Below, piece by piece: positions 16,390 through 24,766 of a stretch of DNA of 64,000 nucleotides. The translations under genes were made by a program, and so were the position numbers. The stretch is from Oscillospiraceae bacterium. Its GTDB lineage: Bacteria; Bacillota_A; Clostridia; Oscillospirales; Oscillospiraceae. Location of the stretch: assembly GCA_017627975.1 (NCBI GenBank), contig JAGAFT010000040.1, positions 6,301 to 70,300 on the forward strand. The letters run 5' to 3'. Below the pieces are notes generated by a model, which was not told where the DNA came from, did no database searches, and saw only the letters and a list, made by a program, of their open reading frames with translations. How positions within the stretch are numbered: the stretch's first letter is position 1; the number at the start of each line of letters is the position of its first letter.

Positions 16390-16416
16390 CGCCCCGGATT
16401 TCCCGGGGCGTTTTTT
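16390..16416 (+). terminator. Riboswitch expression-platform terminator
   Basis: An 8-bp GC-rich stem (16390-16397 with 16403-16410) followed by six T residues, between the S-box aptamer and metK. Confidence 0.92.
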
Positions 16417-16450
16417 GATGCCGCTCGGATAAGAAAGAAAGGAAAACGAT

Positions 16451-17602
16451 ATGAGCCATTATTACTTCACCTCAGAATCTGTCACCAAAGGACATCCCGA
16501 TAAAATCTGCGACCAGATTTCGGACGCTGTGCTGGATGCCATTCTGGAACAGGACCCAAACGGACGTGTTGCCTGTGAGACGACGGCTTCCACCGGTCTG
16601 GTGCATATCATGGGTGAGATCAGCACCGACTGCTATGTGGACATCCAGAAGGTCGCCCGCAGCGTGATCCGTGACATCGGCTATGACCGGGCCAAGTACG
16701 GTTTCGACTGCGACACCTGCGGCATCATCGTGAACATCGACGAGCAGTCCGGAGACATCGCGCTGGGCACCAATGACGAGGTCGGCGGAGCGGGAGACCA
16801 GGGCATGATGTTCGGCTATGCCTGCGACGAAACACCGGAAAAGATGCCGCTGGCGATTTCACTGGCCCACAAGCTGGCCAAGCGACTGACACAGGTGCGC
16901 AAGGAGGGACTTGTCGGCTATCTGCGTCCGGACGGAAAGACACAGGTCACCATTGAGTACGACGAAGAGCGGCGGCCGGTGCGCGTGGATACCGTTGTGA
17001 TTTCGACCCAGCACGCCCCGGAGGCGGAGCTGGAGCAGATCCGGCAGGACATGATCGACCTGGTGATCAGGCCAACAGTGCCCGCAGAGCTGTTGGACGA
17101 GAAGACGAAGATCTATGTCAATCCGACCGGACGCTTCGTCATCGGCGGACCGCAGGGCGACTCCGGCCTGACAGGCAGAAAGATCATCGTCGACACCTAT
17201 GGCGGCAGCGCCCCGCACGGCGGCGGCGCCTTCTCCGGAAAGGATCCGACCAAGGTGGACCGCAGTGCAGCCTACGCGGCGCGCTGGGCGGCGAAGAATG
17301 TCGTGGCGGCGGGACTTGCCAAGCGGTGCCAGATTCAGCTTGCCTATGCCATCGGCGTGGCACAGCCGGTCAGCATCCTGGTGGAGACCTTCGGCACCGG
17401 CACCGTCTCCGACGATGTGCTGAGCAGGGCAGTGGAACAGGTCTTTGACTTCCGTCCCGCGGCCATCATCCGAGAGCTGGATCTGCGCAAGCCCATCTAC
17501 CGGAAGCTGGCTGCCTACGGGCATATGGGCCGTGAGGACCTGGGGGTCCGTTGGGAGGACTGCGACAAGGTCGAGGAGCTGAAAGCGGCTGTGGGCGTAT
17601 AA
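16451..17602 (+). CDS. metK: S-adenosylmethionine synthetase
   Basis: A 383-residue cytoplasmic enzyme making S-adenosylmethionine from ATP and methionine. Signatures: [16 protein letters not shown] near residue 14, [12 protein letters not shown], and the phosphate-binding loop [16 protein letters not shown]. Length and three-domain layout are normal for bacterial MetK. RBS is AAGAAAGGAAAAC before ATG 16451. Control by the upstream S-box gives product feedback. It is a single-gene unit; the following gene has its own promoter. Confidence 0.97.
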   Translation: MSHYYFTSESVTKGHPDKICDQISDAVLDAILEQDPNGRVACETTASTGLVHIMGEISTDCYVDIQKVARSVIRDIGYDRAKYGFDCDTCGIIVNIDEQSGDIALGTNDEVGGAGDQGMMFGYACDETPEKMPLAISLAHKLAKRLTQVRKEGLVGYLRPDGKTQVTIEYDEERRPVRVDTVVISTQHAPEAELEQIRQDMIDLVIRPTVPAELLDEKTKIYVNPTGRFVIGGPQGDSGLTGRKIIVDTYGGSAPHGGGAFSGKDPTKVDRSAAYAARWAAKNVVAAGLAKRCQIQLAYAIGVAQPVSILVETFGTGTVSDDVLSRAVEQVFDFRPAAIIRELDLRKPIYRKLAAYGHMGREDLGVRWEDCDKVEELKAAVGV

Positions 17603-17643
17603 GACGCACAGCTGCTGCGACGGACAAAAAGCGTAAAAACTGT

Positions 17644-17672
17644 TTGTATCCCCGGGCGGAGTATGGTATAAT
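17644..17672 (+). promoter_or_regulatory. Promoter in front of the broken secreted-protein gene
   Basis: TTGTAT (17644-17649), 17-base spacer, TATAAT (17667-17672) with an extended TGG. Intact, although the gene behind it lacks a start codon. Confidence 0.75.
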
Positions 17673-17730
17673 AAGAACATAATTATTCACATCATCTATA
17701 TTTCATACTGTTTTAAGAAAGGAAAAGAGA

Positions 17731-18555
17731 ACGAAAAAACTAATCAGCGTTCTTTTGGCAGTGCTGATGCTTGCCTCCCTCGGAACCGCGGCGTTCGCAG
17801 AGGAAGACAATCCGGCTCTTACACCGGAAATGGTTCTCGAATGGCTTGACGAAGGAGATGAAGCAGCGGAAGACGTGGACGATCAGACTGCCAATGCCGC
17901 TCTTCGTCTGGCAGAAATGGTGATTGCGCTTGATAATCAGTTGATGGCCAGCTAGGAAGAAGTTGACAGAGCTGAAACGATCCTGGGCTATCTCGCAGAA
18001 GTTGACCATCCAGACGTGAGCGATGAGCTGAAGCTCGCAACCGGTTTAATTCGGACCTTTGACGGTCTGTATCTGTTCTCTGATCAGGTCGACAGAGAGG
18101 GTAAATATGAAGAGTATGTTGAGAGTATCGTTGGCAGTTATGCCGCCCAGAATGACAACGCTGCAAATGCTACAGAGCAGGCAGTAAATGCACTTTATCA
18201 GTCCGTAAAGCTGGTAGCGCTTCTGGTTGAGGAGCACAGCACCTCTCAGGACATGATCGACCAGATCGAAGCGGGCCTGACCCAGTTCGGCGAGGATATG
18301 GATGGCTGTGAAACCGCAGGTGAACACCTGTCAAATGGGGCTTACTGGCTTTGCAAGATGTTTGGAGCCCTCGGAAAACTGCGCGATCCGGATGGAAGCT
18401 TTTATGCTCAGATCGAGGATCTGATGGCAGACACCCAGGAAAACAGCGACTTTCAGGACGGTGTTCTTCAAAAAACGGTTGTCTGGCTCAAGGGATGCGT
18501 CAGGATGACCGGACTTCTCGCCGACGAGGCGGAAGCGGCCATGGCAGCAGCCTGA
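17731..18555 (+). pseudogene. Disabled secreted helical protein gene (ACG at start position, internal amber stop)
   Basis: One reading frame of 275 codons runs from 17731 to 18555. It begins ACG AAA AAA CTA at the place where ATG is expected, 7-8 bases after AAAGGAAAAG, and encodes a perfect signal peptide (KKLISVLLAVLMLASLGTA then AFAEE). It is broken by a single TAG at 17953-17955 where CAG would restore it, and then continues open for 200 codons of acidic helical sequence ending GLLADEAEAAMAAA. No homology is recognised. Both lesions are single transitions, the promoter and RBS are intact, and the frame is otherwise clean, so the loss is recent or the lesions are sequencing or assembly errors. 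An internal GTG at 18016 could only give a cytosolic fragment. Confidence 0.75.
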
Positions 18556-18621
18556 CGGTTTACCCAGCGCGATATGTGTTATATGTAATATCAATTATAC
18601 AAGATAATATCCCCCATAGGA

Positions 18622-18651
18622 AAAAACCGGGACCGATCAGTCCCGGTTTTT
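18622..18651. terminator. Bidirectional terminator
   Basis: An 11-bp stem (18622-18632 with 18641-18651) with A-run before and T-run after, so it works on both strands between the broken gene and the convergent flavoprotein gene. It marks the left edge of the catabolic island. Confidence 0.88.
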
Positions 18652-18714
18652 CATTTTCAAATGCTCAAACATAATAATTATAAGTAAGTTTAATCGGACT
18701 TATTGAAATAACAA

Positions 18715-20193
18715 TCAGCTTTTGAGATATTTTAGGACATTGCGGGCAGCTGTTCGACCGGAATTGACGTTATGGCCGTTTGCCGATCCGGGGACAGTAA
18801 TTGTATAGCAGTCCCAATACAGCTCGCAACCTTCAACACCGATGCAGTAGACTCCCGGAATCGGCTTGCCGGCTGGAGTGACAACCTCATACTTTCGATT
18901 CGTACGGACAGCACCGATCGAGGTCCATACACCGAGATCCTGCCGTACAATATAAAACGGGGCCTTCAGGACGGGAAGCAATCTGCTAGGATCTTTTGCA
19001 AAATCATCGTCATATTGTTTTGCACAGAAAGAATTATATCGGTCCACAGAAGCGCAGAATGAATCGGTGTCAATCCCGGCTGCCTCAGCGAGCGCTTCAA
19101 TGCTGTCCGCACGGAAACAGTTTCCGTAGGCGCCCTCACACAGCTTCTCAAGATCGGAGCAAAGCTCCGTCGCCTCCACTGAAAAGCGATCGATGAAAGC
19201 ACTGTCAAAAACAGCCCATGTTTCTGCCTGTGTGAGCTTGGCATTTGAGTAATAGCACGGGACATGCTGCCCGCAAAACTCATTGTTGAAGCGCTCTCCT
19301 TCTGAATTCACCCACAGGGTATAGCCCTTCAGATTGATATAAGCGTTGGTTTGGCTGTAAGGGCTGAGGGGATAGATGTAAATCTTATCTAGGTACGCTC
19401 TTCTGCGGGAAACATCTTCCGCACCCAGTTCAACAGCCATACGGAGACCGTCTCCCTGGTGACCGGGATTTCCACGGTGAAAAAGGCAAGGAACATTAAA
19501 ACCCCTGTCAGCCATCATCTGATCGTTGTCTACAAAACCACCGGTTGCGAGAATAACCGCACCGCAGTTGAACTTTGTGACTTCTGCCGTTTCAGGGTCT
19601 GCGGCGTAGATCCCGTTCACAACGTCGTCTTCCACCGCAAGCCGTATTCCTCGGGTTTTATTGTAGATGGGAATGCCAAGTCTGTTTGCGCTTTCAATCA
19701 GAGGATTGACGAGGAGATTTCCGTCGCCGCGTCCGTCAGATTCCCGCCGGTAAAACCAATGGTACGGTTTGATTTTCGCATTTCCCTTACACTCATCGAC
19801 GACTCCGGAGAAACCAACGCCGTGTTCAAGCAGCCAGGAGATGTTATCTCCGGAGTTGAGCACAAGATCTCTCCATTTCAACGTATCAATATGGTAGTTA
19901 AATGTCCTGGATTCGACCTCAATGATCTCACGAAGCGTAATGTGAATACCCTGCTCCTTTTGAAAAACAGAATTAATGGCAAAAACGCCTTCCGTGTGTT
20001 CCCCGTTGCCACCGAGCTTTTCGTTCACTTCGATTATAACCGGCTCTAGGCCGAGTTCTTTTGCCTGTACTGCCGCTGTAAGTCCGGACGGCCCCGATCC
20101 GACGACGACAACATCACAGTTGACCGTTTTTCTGACATCGGCGGCAATGTCAAGTTCATTGCTGATATATTGCTGAATTTTCAAATTCTCCAT
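18715..20193 (-). CDS. FAD-dependent fumarate-reductase-like oxidoreductase
   Basis: A 492-residue flavoprotein of the fumarate reductase/succinate dehydrogenase flavoprotein superfamily (flavocytochrome c, urocanate reductase and 3-ketosteroid dehydrogenase relatives). The dinucleotide fold is DVVVVGSGPSGLTAA near residue 26; GGNGEHTEG follows as the FAD-contact loop, and the C-terminal GxEG segment (IGVEGCELY) closes the FAD site. It lacks a Tat signal, heme motifs and an FMN domain, so it is likely cytosolic with a separate electron donor. Members reduce C=C bonds next to carboxylates, which fits an island full of dehydratases that create such bonds. It follows lacI by 32 bases and is probably cotranscribed. 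Confidence 0.85.
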   Translation of the reverse strand: MENLKIQQYISNELDIAADVRKTVNCDVVVVGSGPSGLTAAVQAKELGLEPVIIEVNEKLGGNGEHTEGVFAINSVFQKEQGIHITLREIIEVESRTFNYHIDTLKWRDLVLNSGDNISWLLEHGVGFSGVVDECKGNAKIKPYHWFYRRESDGRGDGNLLVNPLIESANRLGIPIYNKTRGIRLAVEDDVVNGIYAADPETAEVTKFNCGAVILATGGFVDNDQMMADRGFNVPCLFHRGNPGHQGDGLRMAVELGAEDVSRRRAYLDKIYIYPLSPYSQTNAYINLKGYTLWVNSEGERFNNEFCGQHVPCYYSNAKLTQAETWAVFDSAFIDRFSVEATELCSDLEKLCEGAYGNCFRADSIEALAEAAGIDTDSFCASVDRYNSFCAKQYDDDFAKDPSRLLPVLKAPFYIVRQDLGVWTSIGAVRTNRKYEVVTPAGKPIPGVYCIGVEGCELYWDCYTITVPGSANGHNVNSGRTAARNVLKYLKS

Positions 20194-20225
20194 AGCGCAT
20201 CCTTTCTCCTAAACGGGGGAAGAAG

Positions 20226-21233
20226 CTATGTGCTTTCCCTGATAATCAGTTCAGGCTTGATTTGGGCTGTTTTCGCTGCCCCGGTATTGTTGATTAAATC
20301 CATGATCAGAGTGACACAGGTTTTCCCGAGACTCTCAAAGTTCGTACTTACCGTGGTCAGGGTCGGCGTGCAGCATTTTGAAAGGATCGTATTGTTGTAT
20401 CCGATCACAGCGACCTCATCCGGAACACTGTACCCCAGCGAGATCAGTCTTTTCAATCCTCCGACGGCGGTCATGTCGTCATTAAAAAGAATTGCCGAAA
20501 AAGGCTTTCCAGAAGCAATGATCGTATCAACCGCACCGGCGCCGCCTTCCAGAGATCTGTTAGTCTCAATGATCAGGCCGGTATCCGCTTTCATGCCGCG
20601 TGCCAGTAGCTGCCCGAGAAAAATGTTCGCTTTCTTCTGGGAACTGTAGGAGTCGACGTCTTTCACAAAAAAGATGTCAGAGTGACCCCGCTCAAGCAGA
20701 TGAGACAGCGCTTTTTCGATCCCGACGTACTCATCAAAATCCACACAGCAGACATTCTCCGCTTCCAAAGGATAATTTGTTACAATAAACGGGATATGGC
20801 TGTATTCTGAAAGAATGCTGGTCTCGTTGAAGGTTCTGTCAAATACGGATCCGATGCAAATGATCCCGCTTACCCCTTTATCCAGCAGCATACGGATAGA
20901 CTTGATGTTATCCTCTGTCTCGCCGAAGGTGTTGCAGATGATGGAGCTGTATCCCAGCAGCGCGAGATTGCGTTCAATGGTATACGCAGCTACGTTGTAG
21001 TTTTCAGACCGAATATCTACCGTTAGAATCCCGATGGTCTGCATGTTTCGATTGACCATTGCTCTTGCGATGGTACTGGGGCGGTAATGCAGCTTCTGCA
21101 GAGCATTCATCACTTTCTTCTGCGTTTTGGGCGATACGTTCGGATTGTTGTTCAACACCCTGGATACCGTTGCGATTGACACACCGGACTCCTGCGCAAC
21201 ATCGTAAATACTGGCTGAATTCGATTGTAACAT
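20226..21233 (-). CDS. LacI-family transcriptional regulator
   Basis: A 335-residue repressor. The N-terminal LacI helix-turn-helix and hinge is textbook: SIYDVAQESGVSIATVSRVL then NNNPNVSPKT, and a hinge helix with ARAMVNR. The remaining 275 residues form a periplasmic-binding-like effector domain. ATG at 21233 is chosen because TGAGGA lies 7 bases upstream; the ATG four codons earlier lacks a good RBS. As the only regulator in the island it is the best candidate to control the two divergent operons, whose start regions each carry a palindrome with a central CG, the hallmark of LacI-type operators. Effector unknown, presumably the imported acid or an intermediate. Confidence 0.92.
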   Translation of the reverse strand: MLQSNSASIYDVAQESGVSIATVSRVLNNNPNVSPKTQKKVMNALQKLHYRPSTIARAMVNRNMQTIGILTVDIRSENYNVAAYTIERNLALLGYSSIICNTFGETEDNIKSIRMLLDKGVSGIICIGSVFDRTFNETSILSEYSHIPFIVTNYPLEAENVCCVDFDEYVGIEKALSHLLERGHSDIFFVKDVDSYSSQKKANIFLGQLLARGMKADTGLIIETNRSLEGGAGAVDTIIASGKPFSAILFNDDMTAVGGLKRLISLGYSVPDEVAVIGYNNTILSKCCTPTLTTVSTNFESLGKTCVTLIMDLINNTGAAKTAQIKPELIIREST

Positions 21234-21295
21234 AATGGTCCTCATTATTCTCGTATTTTTTTACAATCGGACCGTAAAGTCCACCGTGGAGCATC

Positions 21296-21358
21296 CGTGA
21301 CGAATATCGTGACGAATAGAATGAAAATTACTATATCATCATATTCCTCGTGATTCAA
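21296..21358 (-). promoter_or_regulatory. lacI promoter with tandem 11-bp repeats
   Basis: On the minus strand TTGAAT (21358-21353), 17-base spacer, TATAGT (21335-21330) with extended TGA. Just downstream CGTGACGAATA occurs twice, at 21296-21306 and 21308-21318, a 12-bp period. The repeats differ from the palindromes of the divergent region, so another regulator may act here. Confidence 0.65.
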
Positions 21359-21372
21359 CCAGTATTTTTTGA

Positions 21373-22113
21373 TTATTTCATACCCATCCCGGGACCAAAA
21401 ACACCGCTGTCATGGCCGGTAAGGATTTTTGTGGAGATCTTTCTGAGTTTCTCCATGCTCTTATGCATGTTTTCTTTGGAGAGCTCGTTGTAGCACAGTC
21501 CATTCCCTTTCGGAGGGTCATGATACCAGCTTTCCTGCAGCGGAATCAGGTCACCCACAATAAGCACCGGGCCGTCTTCCGTGTCGACGACAATGGTCTG
21601 GCATCCGATCGTATGCCCCGGGGTATAAACGACCGAAATACCCGGAAAGATTTCTGCGTCCCCGTCAACCAGCTCATATTTGAAGAGCTTGATATATTCT
21701 TTGACGTATCCGATTTTGTTGCTGGGTTCATCCGGGTCATCCAAGCTCTCGAGTTCCTTTTTCTGGCAGATCAGACGTGTGGTTTTCGGGAACAGATGGG
21801 TGTTGTAGGCGTGATCCCAGTGCAGATGAGTAAAGATAACGGCCTCGATCTCATCGATGTCGACCCCGATGTTTTTCAGCGCTGCATCAATCACCTGATC
21901 GTCTGTTCTGGTATACGGCTGCGCACCCTTACCGCGCTCATAATCGACAGGGCATCCGCCGTTGTCAATGACGATCTTATGAACGCCGTCCGTCAGATAA
22001 AACGCATTGATGGGAAAGGGTTCAATTTCTGTGCCGGTGTAATCTTCAAAAAAGTTTTTCTTGGGTCTGGTAATGTATCCCAGACAAAGCGGAGTGATGG
22101 TATACTTGCTCAC
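21373..22113 (-). CDS. MBL-fold hydrolase, AHL-lactonase (AttM/AiiA)-like
   Basis: A 246-residue metallo-beta-lactamase-fold enzyme. The dinuclear metal motif THLHWDHAYN (HxHxDH) is near residue 105, followed by TPGHTIGCQ and a late GHDSGVFGPG histidine. This pattern is the N-acyl-homoserine lactonase-like branch, whose members open lactones. In this setting a lactone or thioester of a hydroxy acid is a more likely substrate than a quorum signal; that is inference. Start is GTG at 22113 behind GGAGGT, only 15 bases after the PrpD stop codon, so the two are translationally close. A second, divergent paralog is at 34277. Confidence 0.85.
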   Translation of the reverse strand: MSKYTITPLCLGYITRPKKNFFEDYTGTEIEPFPINAFYLTDGVHKIVIDNGGCPVDYERGKGAQPYTRTDDQVIDAALKNIGVDIDEIEAVIFTHLHWDHAYNTHLFPKTTRLICQKKELESLDDPDEPSNKIGYVKEYIKLFKYELVDGDAEIFPGISVVYTPGHTIGCQTIVVDTEDGPVLIVGDLIPLQESWYHDPPKGNGLCYNELSKENMHKSMEKLRKISTKILTGHDSGVFGPGMGMK

Positions 22114-22128
22114 TTGTTCTACCTCCAG

Positions 22129-23511
22129 TCAGTGAAGAAGTGCAGTAAGATCACGAACGGAGATGTTCTCCAGATTCATGACCGCGTCGTAGAGTTCCTG
22201 AGCTTTCTCTTTGGACACGGTGCGGCATGCGAGTGAAAAGAATTTATTCTTCAGTTCCTCAGGGGACATCGGGTTCTCCGGATCCCCCTTGGTATAAGTG
22301 GTGAGATCCTCGTATTTTTTCCCGTCTTTTGTCTCTATAGCCACAGTAGAGGCGAAAATATAGGGGAGATACTTATCCAGTTTCCCCGTGTGTTCCATCT
22401 CGACACGATTCATCATGGCCTTGATGGTTGGATCTGTGAGAAGCTCTTCCTGAAACTGATCCACAGAAGCCTGCCCGTACAGAGCTGCCACAGCGACAGA
22501 ATAGGGAAGACTGAACTGAGCGGCGCCAACTACAGGCGGATTATACTTGATCTCCCGAGGCTCGACAACGGCTCTGACCGCCATACTGACGACATCAACA
22601 GATATTTTTTCAATATCGTCGGCTTTGATATCATTGTTTTTCATCACTTTGATCGTGCAGTCAATAGGAGCGTGGGTGTACTTGCAGCTGGCATAGGGCT
22701 TGAATGCTGTATACATGATCGGGTATTCGGAATAATCCAGATTCTTCAGCATATTTTCTGGGCTGACGTCATCTGAATAGGCGTGAAGAAAACCGCATTT
22801 GCCTTCAAAGATCCAACGGGGGCCTCTGTAGCCGACATCGGCAAGATTGCTTGCCGTGATTGCACACATGGAGGCATGGCCTGGATTGAGACGCTTCGTA
22901 AGAGTTCCGTCTGCATAGCACTCCAGGTTTCCGGCAGAAAACCCGCCGGCGATGCCGAGCGCGTTCTTTAGCTTTTCCGCGCTGAATCGCTTGAGCATCG
23001 AAACGGCTGTTGTGCCGCCGAAGATACCGACCGTTGCGGTCGGATGAAAGCCCCTCTCAAAATGTTTGTCCTGATTGACTGCACGGCCGACCCGGACCAT
23101 GGCATCATAACCCCAGATCACAGCCCTGATCAGGTCTTCACCGCTAGCGTTCACCTCTTCGCCCACGGCCACAGCCGGTGAGATGACTACAACCGCGGGG
23201 TGTCCGCATGCCTGAGTATTTGAGTCATCCATCTCCAGCCCGTGTGCGGAAGCCGCGTTAATGAAGGCGGCTTTATCTGTGGGTGCGTATCCGCCTCCTA
23301 CAACTGTGGTAGTACCCACATAGTCCTTTGGAATCATAGCTTCCTTTACCATTTCCGTTGATTCCAGATTGGATCCGCCGACTGCGTTTCCAAGCCAGTC
23401 CAGGATGATCTCTTTGGTCCTGGCAATAACATGTTCTGGAATAGCGGTCGCATCGGCATTCACATAGTATTGTGCTATCCGTTCACTGATGCTCGGAATT
23501 GATGGTTGCAT
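22129..23511 (-). CDS. MmgE/PrpD family protein (first copy)
   Basis: A 460-residue cytoplasmic protein of the MmgE/PrpD family, which includes 2-methylcitrate dehydratase (PrpD), cis-aconitate decarboxylase and iminodisuccinate epimerase. Family features: IILDWLGNAVGGSN near residue 36, the AAFINAASAHGLEMDDSN segment with the conserved His-Asp pair, and GFHPTATVGIFGG. The catalysed reaction is probably water elimination or decarboxylation on a tri- or dicarboxylate. It lies downstream of the TRAP genes and upstream of the MBL gene on the same strand, so it should act on the imported acid. It is clearly diverged from the copy at 26996. Confidence 0.88.
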   Translation of the reverse strand: MQPSIPSISERIAQYYVNADATAIPEHVIARTKEIILDWLGNAVGGSNLESTEMVKEAMIPKDYVGTTTVVGGGYAPTDKAAFINAASAHGLEMDDSNTQACGHPAVVVISPAVAVGEEVNASGEDLIRAVIWGYDAMVRVGRAVNQDKHFERGFHPTATVGIFGGTTAVSMLKRFSAEKLKNALGIAGGFSAGNLECYADGTLTKRLNPGHASMCAITASNLADVGYRGPRWIFEGKCGFLHAYSDDVSPENMLKNLDYSEYPIMYTAFKPYASCKYTHAPIDCTIKVMKNNDIKADDIEKISVDVVSMAVRAVVEPREIKYNPPVVGAAQFSLPYSVAVAALYGQASVDQFQEELLTDPTIKAMMNRVEMEHTGKLDKYLPYIFASTVAIETKDGKKYEDLTTYTKGDPENPMSPEELKNKFFSLACRTVSKEKAQELYDAVMNLENISVRDLTALLH

Positions 23512-23550
23512 ATTTACCTCCTGCAGATATGGTTTTTGCTTATTTTATAT

Positions 23551-23579
23551 TTCAGAGGCACCGAAATGGTGCCTCTGAA
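23551..23579 (-). repeat. Intercistronic hairpin between dctP and prpD
   Basis: A perfect 12-bp stem (23551-23562 with 23568-23579) with a 5-base loop and no T-run. Placed after a binding-protein gene inside an operon, it may protect the upstream mRNA and raise the level of DctP over the enzymes, as known for other binding-protein operons. Confidence 0.65.
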
Positions 23580-23608
23580 TCCTTGTTAATGCTGATCTTT
23601 AGACGGCT

Positions 23609-24682
23609 TCAAGCCTCGGGGGGAACATAGGTGTTCTCAGAGACAGGATACATTTCGTTGTACTTATCCCGCAGAGAATACAGAAGTTCAAGTGCTTTCG
23701 TTCCCTCAAGTCCCTGATCGTCAAGTTTCTTGGCGTAGTCGGTGATCAGGTTCGCTGTCAGATCGATGAAGGGCTGCTCCTCTTCTTCGGTCAGATAGGT
23801 GACAGTGCCGCCGCTCTCGGCATACATCTCATACACGCTGGTTGCGGACTGCTCAAACCAGCAGCAGCCGATTTCTTCGAAGACCTCTGCGGCGCACTCA
23901 TCCAGGATCTTCTTCTGGTTGTCGGAGAGTTTGTTGTAGGCATCGCCGTTCATGAGCGTGAGGTGCGTTGTATTGCAGAAGTGAACGCGGGTGGCATGGT
24001 TGGTAACTTCAAAGAGCTTGAAGTTCTGAACAGAGTCGGGCGTAGCCATATAGCCGTCAACAATACCGCTGCGGATTGCCTCATAGGCTTCGGCAGCAAT
24101 CATGGCTACGGGGGTTCCGCCGAAGGCAGAGATGGTCTCAGCCATAATGCCGTTCACGCGGATTTCAAGCCCCTTTACATCTTCGGGGGTCTTGATGTCT
24201 CTCTGGTTGTTGATCAGGATGCCTTCACCGGAGCAAAATGCCATCAGCAGATGGGTGCCGTCAAGCTCTGCCGGCTGGAGTTCGGCCAGATAGTCGCGGA
24301 GTGCGTAGGACGCGGCTCTTGCAGATGCAAAATAGGTGGGATACTCAAGCATGAAGGTCATGGGAAGCGCACCGGTATAGTTGCCGGTATAGAGCCAGCC
24401 AATATCTGCCAGACCGTCTTTAACGGCATCCAGAACGGCGTCAGCCGCGCAAAGAGTTGCGCCGGGATAGACGTCGAACTTGATGCTGCCGTTGCTGCGC
24501 TCTTCAACCTTCTGGATAAAGGGATTGACAACCATCGTCTCATAGCGGCTGCCGGATGCAAGATAGATTGCGTACTTGAGGGTTACGGGTTTGTCTTCTG
24601 CGGGGGCGGCTGCACTTGCACAGGGTGCGCATACTGTGAGCACCAAGGCGAGGATCAGCAAGAATGCGAGTCTTCTTTTCAT
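23609..24682 (-). CDS. dctP: TRAP transporter solute-binding protein (DctP type)
   Basis: A 357-residue extracytoplasmic binding protein. The signal peptide MKRRLAFLLILALVLTVCAP is clear, with possible cleavage after the ASA near residue 25. The mature part is the TRAP DctP fold; the conserved Arg that binds the substrate carboxylate is R175 in GLEIRVNG. That residue argues for an organic acid ligand. It is the third gene of the TRAP set, after dctM by 84 bases. In a Gram-positive cell it would need membrane tethering or association with DctQM; no lipobox is evident. Confidence 0.92.
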   Translation of the reverse strand: MKRRLAFLLILALVLTVCAPCASAAAPAEDKPVTLKYAIYLASGSRYETMVVNPFIQKVEERSNGSIKFDVYPGATLCAADAVLDAVKDGLADIGWLYTGNYTGALPMTFMLEYPTYFASARAASYALRDYLAELQPAELDGTHLLMAFCSGEGILINNQRDIKTPEDVKGLEIRVNGIMAETISAFGGTPVAMIAAEAYEAIRSGIVDGYMATPDSVQNFKLFEVTNHATRVHFCNTTHLTLMNGDAYNKLSDNQKKILDECAAEVFEEIGCCWFEQSATSVYEMYAESGGTVTYLTEEEEQPFIDLTANLITDYAKKLDDQGLEGTKALELLYSLRDKYNEMYPVSENTYVPPEA

Positions 24683-24766
24683 GCTTTTTTCTCCTTTTTA
24701 AAAAATATGTATGTAAATGGGTTTACGCTCATAGGGATGTTAACAAACGGCATTTCTGCAGAGTGC

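Noticed and set aside
17953..17955. Amber codon as pyrrolysine or readthrough site
   Set aside because: The same gene also lacks a start codon, no readthrough stem was seen after the TAG, and single-base decay explains both lesions more simply.
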